DNA of 54,147 bases from Victivallis vadensis (GTDB lineage Bacteria; Verrucomicrobiota; Lentisphaeria; Victivallales; Victivallaceae): NCBI RefSeq assembly GCF_003096415.1, contig NZ_QEKH01000034.1:1-54147 (forward strand), in the 5' to 3' direction. The notes below the pieces were generated by a model that was not told where the DNA came from, made no database searches, and worked only from the letters and a program-made list of their open reading frames with translations. A program made the position numbers and the translations under genes. Numbering within the stretch: position 1 is the first letter of the stretch; each line of letters opens with the position of its first letter. Shown one piece after another: positions 7,159 through 15,902 of the stretch.

Positions 7159-7989
7159 TCACTTTTCAGGCGAATAAACATATCCCGCCGCGTTCCGGCT
7201 GATCCGGCCGATACCGGGATACGGCAGGTGCATTCCGGCGACCGGTTTCGACGCGGCCGCGGCAAGATCGCAGAAACGCCGCCGGGCCTGTACCGCTTTG
7301 GACGGCTCCATATCGTAGGCCGCGCAAATTTCCGGCCGCGGAATCTGGATTGCGGCGGCGTGAAACAGGTCGCCGACGATCAACAGCGAATCGGTTTCGA
7401 ATACGGTGTGCCCCGGCGTGTGGCCGGAAGCGTCGAGGGCTCTGACGCCGGGCAGCACCTCTTCCCCGAACCGGAACTCCTTCACCCGGCCGGCGTAGCT
7501 CTGCAACACTTTCCGGGCCAGTTCTCCGCGCGCTCCGGCGGCGCTTTGCCAGTATTCCCGTTCCGGCGCGGAAACATATACAACAGCGTTGGGGAAGGCG
7601 GCCTTTCCGTCTCTGCCGAGCAATCCGCCGATGTGGTCGCCGTGCATGTGGGTCAGCAGGATGCAGTCGATTTTTTCCGGGGGAATGCCGTCCTGTTCAA
7701 GTTTGCGGAGCATCGCGCCCCGCTTCCCGCCGTTGCCGGCGTCGACCAGGATCAGCTTGCCGCCGCGCTTCAGCACAAAGACGTTGACGGAGGAGGGAGC
7801 CCGCTGCGCACCGGCCAGCCTGCGGAACTCGGTTCCCGGGATTCCCGGGAAGAGTTCGGCCCGCATTGCCGAGGAGGCATCCTGAACGGCAGTCACTTCA
7901 AAACTTCCGAACCGGAATTGGCGGTTCGGCGGTTCAGCGGCGATTACGGCGGAAATCATCGCGACTCCGGCCAGCAGCCATTTTGTCAT
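7159..7989 (-). CDS. Secreted metallo-beta-lactamase-fold hydrolase
   Basis: A 276-residue protein with an N-terminal signal peptide (MTKWLLAGVAMISAVIA) and the MBL-fold motifs: HMHGDH (HxHxDH) for the di-metal site, a downstream His in SGHTPGH, and an Asp in IVGDLFH. The fold covers lactonases, phosphodiesterases and lactamases; the surrounding sequence looks more like the general MBL-fold hydrolase group than a true beta-lactamase, and the substrate cannot be told. The start at 7989 is preferred because GGAGG sits 8 nt upstream and the signal peptide begins there; an upstream in-frame ATG would spoil it. A good promoter lies 60 bp upstream, and the sigma/kinase genes follow. Confidence 0.82.
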   Translation of the reverse strand: MTKWLLAGVAMISAVIAAEPPNRQFRFGSFEVTAVQDASSAMRAELFPGIPGTEFRRLAGAQRAPSSVNVFVLKRGGKLILVDAGNGGKRGAMLRKLEQDGIPPEKIDCILLTHMHGDHIGGLLGRDGKAAFPNAVVYVSAPEREYWQSAAGARGELARKVLQSYAGRVKEFRFGEEVLPGVRALDASGHTPGHTVFETDSLLIVGDLFHAAAIQIPRPEICAAYDMEPSKAVQARRRFCDLAAAASKPVAGMHLPYPGIGRISRNAAGYVYSPEK

Positions 7990-8049
7990 AAGATATCCTC
8001 CTGAACGATATTTGTTTATCATTCAATGTGTTATGCCTGATTTTAATAC

Positions 8050-8078
8050 AATATACCACGGAACGGAGTGAAAATCAA
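8050..8078 (-). promoter_or_regulatory. Sigma70-type promoter for the metallo-hydrolase/sigma/kinase genes
   Basis: On the minus strand TTGATT (8073-8078) and TATATT (8050-8055) are separated by 17 bp. The predicted start lies near 8043, giving a leader of about 54 nt before the ATG at 7989. The same hexamer pair precedes the polysaccharide operon, which supports it as the local housekeeping consensus. Confidence 0.6.
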
Positions 8079-8133
8079 ACGGGCTTCCGGGTCGTGAGGT
8101 CCGGAAGCTGCGGAAATGCCGGTCAACTGCTTC

Positions 8134-9135
8134 TTACCGCCGTTCGTCCTGTCTGCCGGTACGTCCCTTACTCTCGCGGATGACCCGGAAACCGACGTCA
8201 TCGGCTTTGACGGAGGCTTCCCGTCCTTCCTCCTTTTGTTCGGTACGGCATTCCGTCCGGCGTGACTTCCAGGAGCCTCCCTTTACCGCCATGACGGTTT
8301 TGCCGCGTGCCGTCGGCGTTGAAGTCCACTCCCGGCAATTCCCCCACATGTCGATCGCGCCGCAGGCCGCCAGGGTTTCCGCATAGGCGTCAACCGGCGT
8401 TGTCCCATCATTTTCACCACAGTTGAAACTCGCATCTTTCGGCATGTGTCCGGCGGCGAACTCCCACTCCTCCGCGGTCGGCAGGCGGTAGACGGCGCTT
8501 TGATCCTTGTCGGAAAGCCATTGGCAGTACGCGGCGGCATCGGCATAGGAGACAGTCACCACGGGATGCCGCGCTTTTCCGGCGGGCATGGCGCCATTCC
8601 GCCAATCCTGCGGCGGTTTTCTGCCCGTCGCTTTCAGGAATTCGGAATACTCTTCGTTGGTGACCGGCGTGCGGGCGATCGATACGTTCCGGGCGGCTCC
8701 GATCACCGGCAGATACTCTTCCTGCCTGTCGCGGGAGCCGGGCTTGAGGCGCGGATCGGTGAAGCGGCGCAGGCTCTGTTCGATGCGTTTCTCCCGGTTC
8801 TGAAGCATCTCATCGACAATCTCCTGCATTTCCTGAACCTTGGACGCATGTTTGGCGGTCCGCTTCAGTTCTTCAAGTTTCGCTTTCTTGCGCTCGACGA
8901 CTTTGTCGTAATTGGCAGCCACCTGCTTTTTCAGTGCGGCCAAGTTCGCCTCGGTGGGATGGCGGCGCCAGGCGGAGATCAATCGTTTCGTTTCCTCATT
9001 CAACTGCGGGCGTTCTTTCTCGATGGTGGTGCTGTATTTGTGCAGTTTGGCCTCTCCGGCGGAAGCCGCGAATCCCATGCCGACGGCTGCGGCCATGCAT
9101 ACCGCAAGGATGCTTTGAGCGAAATTGATGTTCAT
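8134..9135 (-). CDS. Secreted SUMF1/FGE-fold protein with coiled-coil N-terminus
   Basis: A 333-residue protein with a signal peptide (residues 1-27), a charged helical or coiled-coil region (about 30-140, rich in Lys and Glu) and a C-terminal SUMF1 domain (about 155-325: PVTNEEYSEFLKATG, RLPTAEEWEFAA, DMWGNCREWT, KGGSWKS, DDVGFRV). True formylglycine-generating enzymes use two Cys in a GGSxxCxxxxC pattern; here the first is Ser (GGSWKSRRTEC), so sulfatase activation is unlikely. Proteins of this fold without the Cys pair often act as binding or structural modules. The start at 9135 is chosen for AGGAGG 7 nt upstream. It stands alone between non-coding stretches; its role is unknown. Confidence 0.8.
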   Translation of the reverse strand: MNINFAQSILAVCMAAAVGMGFAASAGEAKLHKYSTTIEKERPQLNEETKRLISAWRRHPTEANLAALKKQVAANYDKVVERKKAKLEELKRTAKHASKVQEMQEIVDEMLQNREKRIEQSLRRFTDPRLKPGSRDRQEEYLPVIGAARNVSIARTPVTNEEYSEFLKATGRKPPQDWRNGAMPAGKARHPVVTVSYADAAAYCQWLSDKDQSAVYRLPTAEEWEFAAGHMPKDASFNCGENDGTTPVDAYAETLAACGAIDMWGNCREWTSTPTARGKTVMAVKGGSWKSRRTECRTEQKEEGREASVKADDVGFRVIRESKGRTGRQDERR

Positions 9136-9360
9136 AATTGTTTCCCTCCTGTTGGTTGTCGTCGCTGTAAAAGTGCCGGAGCTTTGCCGCTCCACCTTTA
9201 AGAATGCGGTTTTTCTGCAGATTCTACACTTTTCCTGAAGAATTTTTTATTTTTTTGTAGAGTCGGCGGCTTGTCGCGGAGGCGCCTCGACGCACCGTTG
9301 GATTCAACCCTGCTTTGAGGGCTGCGGAGGGGAGGGGAGTGTGAAAAAACAAATAAAAAA
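9136..9360. other. Non-coding region upstream of the SUMF1-fold gene
   Basis: Contains an AT-rich patch with runs of T (9237-9262) flanked by an imperfect inverted repeat, GATTCTACA near 9219 and TGTAGAGTC near 9260, which could be an operator for the gene read leftward. TAGAAT on the minus strand near 9220 is a possible -10 but I see no matching -35. No ORF in this stretch is convincing. Confidence 0.35.
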
Positions 9361-9401
9361 CGACTGAAAGAGAAAAAATGCTTTGTTTCTCTTTTCAGTC
9401 G
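9361..9401 (-). terminator. Strong intrinsic terminator closing the polysaccharide operon
   Basis: CGACTGAAAGAGAAA (9361-9375) pairs with TTTCTCTTTTCAGTCG (9386-9401) around a 10-nt loop. On the minus strand the hairpin is followed by TTTTTTATTTGTTTTTT, the expected U-tract. It lies about 115 bp downstream of the last operon gene. Confidence 0.85.
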
Positions 9402-9516
9402 CGGTTTATGGCGATGTCGTTTCAGAAAATTCCGGAGCCGTTCTCCGTGATTGCGTAGAATGTCTTCAGGCGGAATACCGGCGGCAGGCGGTATCGCGGA
9501 TTGAGTTCAAGGAGGC

Positions 9517-10686
9517 TTATTGCCTGAATCCTTCAAAGAAATGTTTGATATGGGTTCGGCGTTTCAGATATGACTGCATTTGAGGCTCCTGCCGCTTTCG
9601 CAGGCTGCGGACGGCGAAACCGGCCTTCCGCATTCCGTCCCGGCAGGCGCAGAGGAACAATTGCCAAGGATGTCCTTTCTCCAGATGATACCGCACATAC
9701 AGCACCTGCGGACGCAGGCCTTTCAGGCGGGTACGCCACCATTTCGGAGAAAAACGGCCCGGTTCGTTCATCAGGATCAGCCATGAAGATTGCGGGAACA
9801 CACAATTTTCTCCGAGCAGCGCCAGAAAATCGTTCCGGATCGCTTCCGGAATTTCTCCCCGGAATTCCGGAAGGCCCGGAGCGTGCCGGAACAGTTCCGG
9901 CACGACCGCAAACAACGGTGCCGGCGATAACACTCCGAACCGTTTCGCCAGCAGCTCCACGCGGTTCCAATCGATGGTTTCCCGCCGGATCAGGAAGGCG
10001 AGGTCCAGCAGCAGTTTCATGCCGTTGTGCCATTCGTGGCCGGCGGCATGGGCGACCTGCAGAAGAAGATTCAGTTCGGGGGAGAGGCGATGTTCTTCGG
10101 CATTGCCGGTTTTTCGGCACTCCTTCCAGAACTGCGCCGGTTCTTCCGAATGAAAACCGGGAAGATCGAAATGGATTTCGACATTCACTCCCTTTCGTTT
10201 CAGCGGGGCGAAATGGTGATCGTAACGGAATTCGTCTCCGGTCCAGCCGTCGGCCCGCAACAGGGCGATGGCTCGATCGATGTCGCCGGGATGGATCAGG
10301 ATATCCAGATCGCCCATCAGCCGCAGCGAAAGATCGGGATAGACTTCGCGTGCCAGCTCCGCACCCTTGAACGGCACAAACCGGATGCTGTTTTCATTCA
10401 GCAGCTTTCGGATGGAATCGAACTGATGGAAGAGGGGCAGGGAGTTCTGCGACACCGCCCGCCCGGCTTTCTGAAACTCCGTTTTCCGTTCCGGAGGCAG
10501 CACTTTCCACAGATAATAGTAGAAAAAAGGCTCCAGGCGGTATTGAACCGCACTGCGGCAAAGTTCTTCGCGCACCTCCGCCGCACACCCGGCCCAATAC
10601 TCTTCCGTCCGGGAACGGAAAATGAACTCCCCCGCCGTTTCCAGCAGTCGCGAAAGTTCATCCGGGTGTTTTTCGTTTATTTGCAT
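9517..10686 (-). CDS. Nucleotidyltransferase-family protein (NTP_transf_5 type)
   Basis: A 389-residue protein with the core VPFKGAELAREVYPDLSLR followed by MGDLDILIHPGDIDRA, which fits the uncharacterised nucleotidyltransferase family often found in polysaccharide and peptide-synthesis clusters. The acidic GDLDIL motif should bind metal; an adjacent YDHHFAPLKRKGVNVEIHFD segment carries the other conserved His and Asp residues. It is the last gene of the operon; its start overlaps the upstream stop by one base (TAATG). Transfer of a nucleotide or related group to a sugar or protein is likely, but the substrate cannot be inferred. Confidence 0.7.
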   Translation of the reverse strand: MQINEKHPDELSRLLETAGEFIFRSRTEEYWAGCAAEVREELCRSAVQYRLEPFFYYYLWKVLPPERKTEFQKAGRAVSQNSLPLFHQFDSIRKLLNENSIRFVPFKGAELAREVYPDLSLRLMGDLDILIHPGDIDRAIALLRADGWTGDEFRYDHHFAPLKRKGVNVEIHFDLPGFHSEEPAQFWKECRKTGNAEEHRLSPELNLLLQVAHAAGHEWHNGMKLLLDLAFLIRRETIDWNRVELLAKRFGVLSPAPLFAVVPELFRHAPGLPEFRGEIPEAIRNDFLALLGENCVFPQSSWLILMNEPGRFSPKWWRTRLKGLRPQVLYVRYHLEKGHPWQLFLCACRDGMRKAGFAVRSLRKRQEPQMQSYLKRRTHIKHFFEGFRQ

Positions 10687-11894
10687 TACATCTTCTGGTC
10701 GAGGTTTTTTCCGGTCTCATGATGCTCAAAATTGGGCAGGAAACGTTTCAGCGCGGCGACGATTTCCGCCTTGGTTACTTCCGGCCGGGACAGCAGCGCC
10801 GCGAGTTCTTGCAGAAACGCCTCCACTTCGGCCAGCGGGCGGCTTGTGCCACCGGTGATTACCCCCAGGGCCCGGAATCGTTCCTGATCAATCGTTTCTC
10901 CCGCCACATAGAACTCTTCGAAGCTCTTTTCGCCGGTGGTGTCGGAAGTGAAGTAGTAGACCGGATACCGTCTGGAATCTTCCGGCATCTCCGCAGCGAA
11001 CCGGCGAGCCTCCTCTTCGGAGGCACACCGGAACGGTTCGTAACCCAGCGCCCGCAGCAGACGGTCGGAGATTGCGGCAAAGGTCATCATCTGTTCTTCA
11101 CCGAGCTTCGGGAAGAAAATCTCCCGGTTCCGGCCCAGAATGCAGGCCATCAAACAGATCTGGCCGCTCTCTTCCGGTGACACGAAATAGCGTTTCACGT
11201 CGGCGGGAGAACTCAGAGGCTGCCGCTTCAGCAGCCGTTCCAGAAAGCCGGCGGGCAGACTGCCGTTGGAAAAGGCGACATTCGCAAATCGGGCGGTGGT
11301 TACCTTGAAGCGATCCGCATATGCCATGATCATGTCTTCCATGACCCGCTTGCTGGCCCCCATGATGTTCACCGGATTGGCGGCTTTATCGGTGGAGACA
11401 CAGAAAAAGTGTTCCGGCGGAAACTCCGCCAGCAGTTCCAGCAGGCGACGCGCTTTCAGCACATTGTTTTCCAGCAGCGCCTGTACGGAATAGACATCCT
11501 TCTCGCTGCGGACATGCTTGTGGGCCGAAAAGTTTGCGACGATATCAAAACCGTTTTCCGTCCGGAAAATTTTTTCAAAAATCGGGTCCGCGAAACTGAG
11601 CGGATAAGTCCGGTAATCCGGCGGTACATACATGCCGAAGGTCGAACGCAAGTCGCGGGTCAGTTCGGTCAGGCCGTTTTCGCTGAGGTCCACGACCACA
11701 AGTTTTGCAGGACGGAACGGCAGCAGGGCGCGGATGTAAGAACTGCCGATGGTCCCGGCGCCGCCGATCACCAGCACCTTTTTTCCGGCGATTTCACGTG
11801 TCAGGAGTTCTTGATTGGCCGTCAGGTCCTCCCGGAACATGCTGGCATTCCGTTGCGTGACCGCCTCCGCGATGAATTTATTTACATGGAACAT
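10686..11894 (-). CDS. CapD-like nucleotide-sugar dehydratase/epimerase
   Basis: A 402-residue short-chain dehydrogenase of the polysaccharide-biosynthesis (Polysacc_synt_2) group. It has the NAD-binding GGAGTIGSS motif near residue 43, and the family's STDKAANPVNIMGASKR segment, in which Met replaces the usual catalytic Tyr of YxxxK as in FlaA1/PseB-type enzymes. It may act as a 4,6-dehydratase or epimerase on a UDP-HexNAc. It is distinct from the FnlA homologue upstream, so the glycan may contain a second modified HexNAc. The start at 11894 is chosen because AGGAG lies 7 nt upstream; the open frame extends further but without a ribosome site. Confidence 0.78.
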   Translation of the reverse strand: MFHVNKFIAEAVTQRNASMFREDLTANQELLTREIAGKKVLVIGGAGTIGSSYIRALLPFRPAKLVVVDLSENGLTELTRDLRSTFGMYVPPDYRTYPLSFADPIFEKIFRTENGFDIVANFSAHKHVRSEKDVYSVQALLENNVLKARRLLELLAEFPPEHFFCVSTDKAANPVNIMGASKRVMEDMIMAYADRFKVTTARFANVAFSNGSLPAGFLERLLKRQPLSSPADVKRYFVSPEESGQICLMACILGRNREIFFPKLGEEQMMTFAAISDRLLRALGYEPFRCASEEEARRFAAEMPEDSRRYPVYYFTSDTTGEKSFEEFYVAGETIDQERFRALGVITGGTSRPLAEVEAFLQELAALLSRPEVTKAEIVAALKRFLPNFEHHETGKNLDQKM

Positions 11895-11911
11895 ATTCGA
11901 TCTCCTGAATG

Positions 11912-12574
11912 TTATTTTTTCGTCATCCATTCCGGTTTGGACGGCAGATCCCGGAACCATCGGTACGGCAATTCGCTCTCCGGAAATATGATCACCCACG
12001 CTGTCAGAAAAATAATCCTGAAATCTACTGCCAGAGAGGCATGTTCCTGATACCAAAGCTCCAGCGCCCCCTTGTAGGGCGCGATGAATTCCCGGTAAAA
12101 TTCCGCCGGCTTCTCCGTTCCGGAAAGATACTTTTCCTCATCACGGAAAATCACCGAACCGATTCCGCTCAGACCTGGGCGCAATTCTCCGATTACCTGT
12201 TGAATTTTCGGCGAGTAGTACGCAAAATTCCGCGGTGTCAACGGCCGCGGCCCGATAATGCTCATATCACCTTTGAGAATATTGAAAAGCTGAGGCAGTT
12301 CATTAATTTTGGTTTTTCTCAGAAAACGACCGAATGGCAGCACCCGTGGATCGTGTCGGGTCGTGATATCACCTGTACCGATATTCGGACTGTTCTTCAA
12401 CATGGTAGCAAATTTCATCAGACCGAATGGCTGTCGATTTTTTCCTATCCGCTCCTGACAGTAGAAAATATAATGTTCTCCAGTCAGTTTCAGGATGATC
12501 ATGATCGGAATTAACAATGGTGAAAGTATCACCACGGCGAATGTTGTTAAGATAATATCAAAAAAACGTTTCAT
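11912..12574 (-). CDS. Initiating sugar-phosphate transferase (bacterial sugar transferase family)
   Basis: A 220-residue membrane enzyme of the PglC/CapM type that moves a sugar-1-phosphate from a UDP-sugar to undecaprenyl phosphate, the first committed step of repeat-unit assembly. It has the N-terminal membrane helix (KRFFDIILTTFAVVILSPLL), the ERIGKNRQPFGLMKFATM region, and GDMSIIGPRPL. The motif normally written DE-LPQ reads INELPQL, so the first acidic residue of the catalytic dyad is Asn while Glu is kept. Being short, it is the minimal form without extra N-terminal membrane segments. Substrate is probably a UDP-2-acetamido-6-deoxyhexose made by its neighbours, as for CapM; this is inference. 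Confidence 0.85.
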   Translation of the reverse strand: MKRFFDIILTTFAVVILSPLLIPIMIILKLTGEHYIFYCQERIGKNRQPFGLMKFATMLKNSPNIGTGDITTRHDPRVLPFGRFLRKTKINELPQLFNILKGDMSIIGPRPLTPRNFAYYSPKIQQVIGELRPGLSGIGSVIFRDEEKYLSGTEKPAEFYREFIAPYKGALELWYQEHASLAVDFRIIFLTAWVIIFPESELPYRWFRDLPSKPEWMTKK

Positions 12575-12588
12575 AATACCAAGCCGTT

Positions 12589-13536
12589 TCAGTTACGGGA
12601 ACTCAATTCCCTGAGATGTTCTGTCACAGGATGGGGACGCCACGAAAAATCGCGTTGTGCCGCGCTTCCGTCAAATGTAAGGGTTTGCGTCATCTGATGC
12701 AGCCTTTTTTTGTTGAATATAAATGTCTTGTGCGTAACACCCTGAATCAGTTCGCCCGCATAAGCCAGTAAAACGGCGCACCAGACTGGAAGTTTGGGAC
12801 GATGCGGAAAACGGTTCAGGCGGCAGAGGCCGGAATACAATTCAGAAAATGACAAGTCATGCCCGTCCGTCAAGTTGTATGTTCCTCCACTGACAGCCAG
12901 TTCCTCCAAAAACGGCGCTACATCACGCAGCAGAATTGCACTGCGTCTTGCCTCGCCATTGCCGATGTTGAAATACACACCCTTTTTCATTGCCCGGAAC
13001 ATGCTGCCCAGATTACCCGGCGCGTCGGGGCCGGCAATCAGTGGCAATCGAACGATCCCGCGTACTACCGGTGAAGCAAAAGCTGTTTCACGGATCAGTT
13101 GTTCTGCCTGGATTTTACTGCGTCCGTAGGGAGTATTGGCGAGCAATGGAGCAGTTTCCGGGATATGTTCCCCCGCTTCCAGTCCATATACTGCTACGCT
13201 GCTGATGAACAGCAAGGCACGCGGTGGTGCGGCTTGCAAAGCCATAAGCAAATGTTCGGTTCCTTTTACATTAACCTCAAAAAACTGCTGTTTTTCCTGC
13301 TCGGTTCTCGGAATCACGTGCGCTTTTCCGGCAGCATGGATTACCATATCATAGTGACAGCCTGCAAGCTCTGGTATCTGTTCTGCCAAGTTGCAGACGA
13401 TATGCTTTGCCGGCTCCTTACGTTCGACTGTCGTAAGACCGAGGGTGTCTACAACAGCTCCGCGGGCTGAAAAATATTCCAGAACCGCCCCGCTCAGAAA
13501 ACCGGGATAACCGGTCAACAGAATACGCATGGACAA
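12589..13536 (-). CDS. NAD-dependent 4-ketoreductase/epimerase (CapN/WbpV-like)
   Basis: A 315-residue extended SDR with the Rossmann motif TGYPGFLSG at the N-terminus, SSVAVYG, and the catalytic pair YGRSK (YxxxK). Its position between the FucNAc-type glycosyltransferase and the initiating transferase matches CapN of Staphylococcus and WbpV/WreQ-type enzymes that reduce the 4-keto intermediate to UDP-QuiNAc or UDP-FucNAc; the exact product cannot be read from sequence. It starts directly after the stop of the upstream gene (TAG TTG). I use TTG at 13536, 9 nt after AGGAG; an ATG two codons later is the alternative. Confidence 0.75.
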   Translation of the reverse strand: MSMRILLTGYPGFLSGAVLEYFSARGAVVDTLGLTTVERKEPAKHIVCNLAEQIPELAGCHYDMVIHAAGKAHVIPRTEQEKQQFFEVNVKGTEHLLMALQAAPPRALLFISSVAVYGLEAGEHIPETAPLLANTPYGRSKIQAEQLIRETAFASPVVRGIVRLPLIAGPDAPGNLGSMFRAMKKGVYFNIGNGEARRSAILLRDVAPFLEELAVSGGTYNLTDGHDLSFSELYSGLCRLNRFPHRPKLPVWCAVLLAYAGELIQGVTHKTFIFNKKRLHQMTQTLTFDGSAAQRDFSWRPHPVTEHLRELSSRN

Positions 13537-14748
13537 CTATTTTTTCTCCTGATGGTTAAGTGAAGTGAAAAGCTCTCCGTATCGGTTCTGAATTACAGTT
13601 TCGGAAAAACGTTTTTCTGCTGTTCTTCGCGCCGCCTGTCCTGCTGCAGTCAGTTTTTCTTCCGGCAGAGCACAGATCAAATCAATGAGTTCAGCAAGCC
13701 GGGCCGGTTCATGAGGCTCGACCTGCCAGCCGCATTGTTCCTCTGCAATTACCTGGGCGATTTCAGAATCATGCTCTCCGATATAGAGCAAAGGCTTACC
13801 CGCCGCCATTGAGAAGTAGCTTTTGCTGGGGACTCCGAGACCGAGCATATTGGTGCCGAGTGTTACAATTGCCACATCGCACGCATTCAGAAACTCCGGC
13901 TGCTTTTCCAGCGGAAGAGGTTCCAGATAGTAGATATTATGATACCGCGATTCTGCCTGTTGCATACGGACAGTGTCAGCCATTGCGCCGGAACCAATGA
14001 ACAGAAAGACCGCCTGTTTGCTTTTGACCAATGTGATTGCGGTCAGAAGATTGTTGATCCCCTGGACTCTGCCAATATTTCCGGCAAATAAAAAAACCTT
14101 TTTGTTTTGAATTCCCAACTGGCACAAGTAAGGATTGTTCCGTGGTGAAGTCGGTTGAATCCGACTACAGTCACTCCAGTTCGGAATGAGCAGGAGCCGT
14201 CTGTTTTCAACTCCCTTGTTTTTCAGGATGTTCGCCATATCCCGGCCAATCACGATCACCCGGTCAGCCCGGCTATACGACCAGTCGAAGATTTTCTTGA
14301 CCACGCGATAATGGAAACTTTTCTGACGTGCCAAACCGGCTGCCACCAGATTTTCCGGGAAAATATCATAAGCCAGCAGAATATATTCGAAACGCCGGAA
14401 AGAGCGCAACACCGCCAGTATGAAAATGATAAATGCCGGGTTGGTGACCGCAAACACCACATCATTTCGGCGAACATGCAGAAAGGCCAACCGGAAAAAA
14501 TGCCAGGAGATAACTAGAAATTTCTGAATCCTTTGCTTCAGGTTGTTTTTATCTCCGTGTCCCACCGCAACTCGGAAGACACTGAAATTTTCGGTATCTT
14601 CCGATGGAGTCTGCGGGCCGGGTGTTGCACAAATTACCTGAATTTTTCCATGGAATCTTCGTGCTACGCCGATAATCCGCGTCAGGAAATAGGCCGTCGA
14701 GTTTGGTGCCGGCTCGTAATATTCCGTAAAGAAAAAGAGAGTTCTCAT
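13537..14748 (-). CDS. GT4 glycosyltransferase, WbuB/CapL-like (likely FucNAc transferase)
   Basis: A 403-residue GT-B enzyme with N-terminal MRTLFFFTEYYEPAPNSTAYFLTRI, the inter-domain FLFAGNIGRVQGINNLL segment and the C-terminal GLGVPSKSYFSMAAGKPLLY donor-binding region ending in an E-rich motif (EHDSEIAQVI). This pattern matches the WbuB/CapL group that transfers L-FucNAc. It lies directly downstream of fnlC, as wbuB does in E. coli O26, and 3 nt separate the two genes. The protein is cytoplasmic, acting on the lipid-linked acceptor at the membrane. Confidence 0.8.
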   Translation of the reverse strand: MRTLFFFTEYYEPAPNSTAYFLTRIIGVARRFHGKIQVICATPGPQTPSEDTENFSVFRVAVGHGDKNNLKQRIQKFLVISWHFFRLAFLHVRRNDVVFAVTNPAFIIFILAVLRSFRRFEYILLAYDIFPENLVAAGLARQKSFHYRVVKKIFDWSYSRADRVIVIGRDMANILKNKGVENRRLLLIPNWSDCSRIQPTSPRNNPYLCQLGIQNKKVFLFAGNIGRVQGINNLLTAITLVKSKQAVFLFIGSGAMADTVRMQQAESRYHNIYYLEPLPLEKQPEFLNACDVAIVTLGTNMLGLGVPSKSYFSMAAGKPLLYIGEHDSEIAQVIAEEQCGWQVEPHEPARLAELIDLICALPEEKLTAAGQAARRTAEKRFSETVIQNRYGELFTSLNHQEKK

Positions 14749-14751
14749 CGT

Positions 14752-15900
14752 TTACTTTTTCAGTTCAATACCGCGCCAGCGGTTGGAAAGTCTGGCGGTG
14801 CCGAGGATCAGCTTCAGTACGCGCCATGAAGTGTTCGGAACCTGATATTCCGGACAGATTTTCTCATATTTGCCGCCGTTCTGCTCGAATTCATCGATCA
14901 CCAGCCGGACTGAATCCAGCACGATCTCCGGATCAAGCCCGGTCAGGATGATCGTGCCGGCATCCATCGCTTCCGGCCGCTCCAGCGCCTGCCGGATCGT
15001 GACCGCCGGGAAGTTCAGCATGCTGGATTCCTCGCTGATCGTGCCGGAATCGCTGATCGCACATCTGGCATTCAGTTGCAGGGCGTTGTAATCGAAGAAG
15101 CCGAAAGGTTTCAGGAACTGCACGCGCGAATCAATCTCCACGCCCTCCAACGCTTCGATCCGTTTGCGGGTGCGCGGATGGGTCGAAACCACGACCGGCA
15201 TGTCATAGGTTTCCGCGAGGCGGTTCAGGATGGTCAGGATCTTGCGCAGGTTCGACGGATAGTCGACGTTTTCTTCGCGGTGACAGCTGACGATGAAGTA
15301 CCTGTTCTTTTCCAGCTTGAGCGTATCCAGGATTTTCGAGGAACGGATTTTATCCATATACTGGTGTAGCACTTCGTACATCGGGGAGCCGGTCACGTAG
15401 ATATGGCGGTGAGGCAACCCCTCCGCAAGCAGGTGACGGCGGGAATTTTCGGTGTAGACCAGATTGAAATCGGCGATGTGATCGATGATCCGGCGGTTGA
15501 TCTCCTCCGGCACGTTCAGGTCAAAGGAGCGGTTGCCCGCTTCCATGTGGAAAATCGGAATCTTCATGCGCTTGGCCATGATTCCGGCGATCGCGGCATT
15601 GGTGTCGCCGAGGATCAGCACCGCGTCAGGCTGCTCGGCGTTGAACACCTCCTCCACTTTGATCAGGGTTTCACCCAATACATGGCCGAGGCTGGAGGTG
15701 TCCACGCCCAGATAATAGTCCGGCTTGCGCAGCTCCAGCTCCTCAAAGAAAACCTGGTTGAGTTCGTAATCGTAGTTCTGGCCGGTGTGGATCATCTTGT
15801 GGTCCACATGGGCTTCCAGCAGTTTGATGACCGCCGCAAGCCGGATGATTTCCGGACGGGTTCCGACGATCGACATCACTTTGAGTTTGGATTTTTCCAT
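14752..15900 (-). CDS. fnlC: UDP-2-acetamido-2,6-dideoxy-L-hexose 2-epimerase (FnlC/WbjD/CapG)
   Basis: A 382-residue non-hydrolysing 2-epimerase: GTRPEIIRL at the N-terminus, HTGQNYDYELNQVFFEEL, HMEAGNRSFD, SCHREENVD and SDSGTISEES. The HTGQNYDYELN and HMEAGNR forms separate this group from WecB, which reads STGQHRxML and HVEAGLRT. It converts UDP-L-PneNAc to UDP-L-FucNAc, the last step of the pathway run by its two upstream neighbours. Two nucleotides separate it from fnlB. Confidence 0.88.
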   Translation of the reverse strand: MEKSKLKVMSIVGTRPEIIRLAAVIKLLEAHVDHKMIHTGQNYDYELNQVFFEELELRKPDYYLGVDTSSLGHVLGETLIKVEEVFNAEQPDAVLILGDTNAAIAGIMAKRMKIPIFHMEAGNRSFDLNVPEEINRRIIDHIADFNLVYTENSRRHLLAEGLPHRHIYVTGSPMYEVLHQYMDKIRSSKILDTLKLEKNRYFIVSCHREENVDYPSNLRKILTILNRLAETYDMPVVVSTHPRTRKRIEALEGVEIDSRVQFLKPFGFFDYNALQLNARCAISDSGTISEESSMLNFPAVTIRQALERPEAMDAGTIILTGLDPEIVLDSVRLVIDEFEQNGGKYEKICPEYQVPNTSWRVLKLILGTARLSNRWRGIELKK

Positions 15901-15902
15901 GG

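Noticed and set aside
10686..12056. Longer start for the CapD-like gene at 12056
   Set aside because: The extra 54 codons overlap the sugar transferase gene and have no ribosome site; ATG 11894 has AGGAG at 7 nt.
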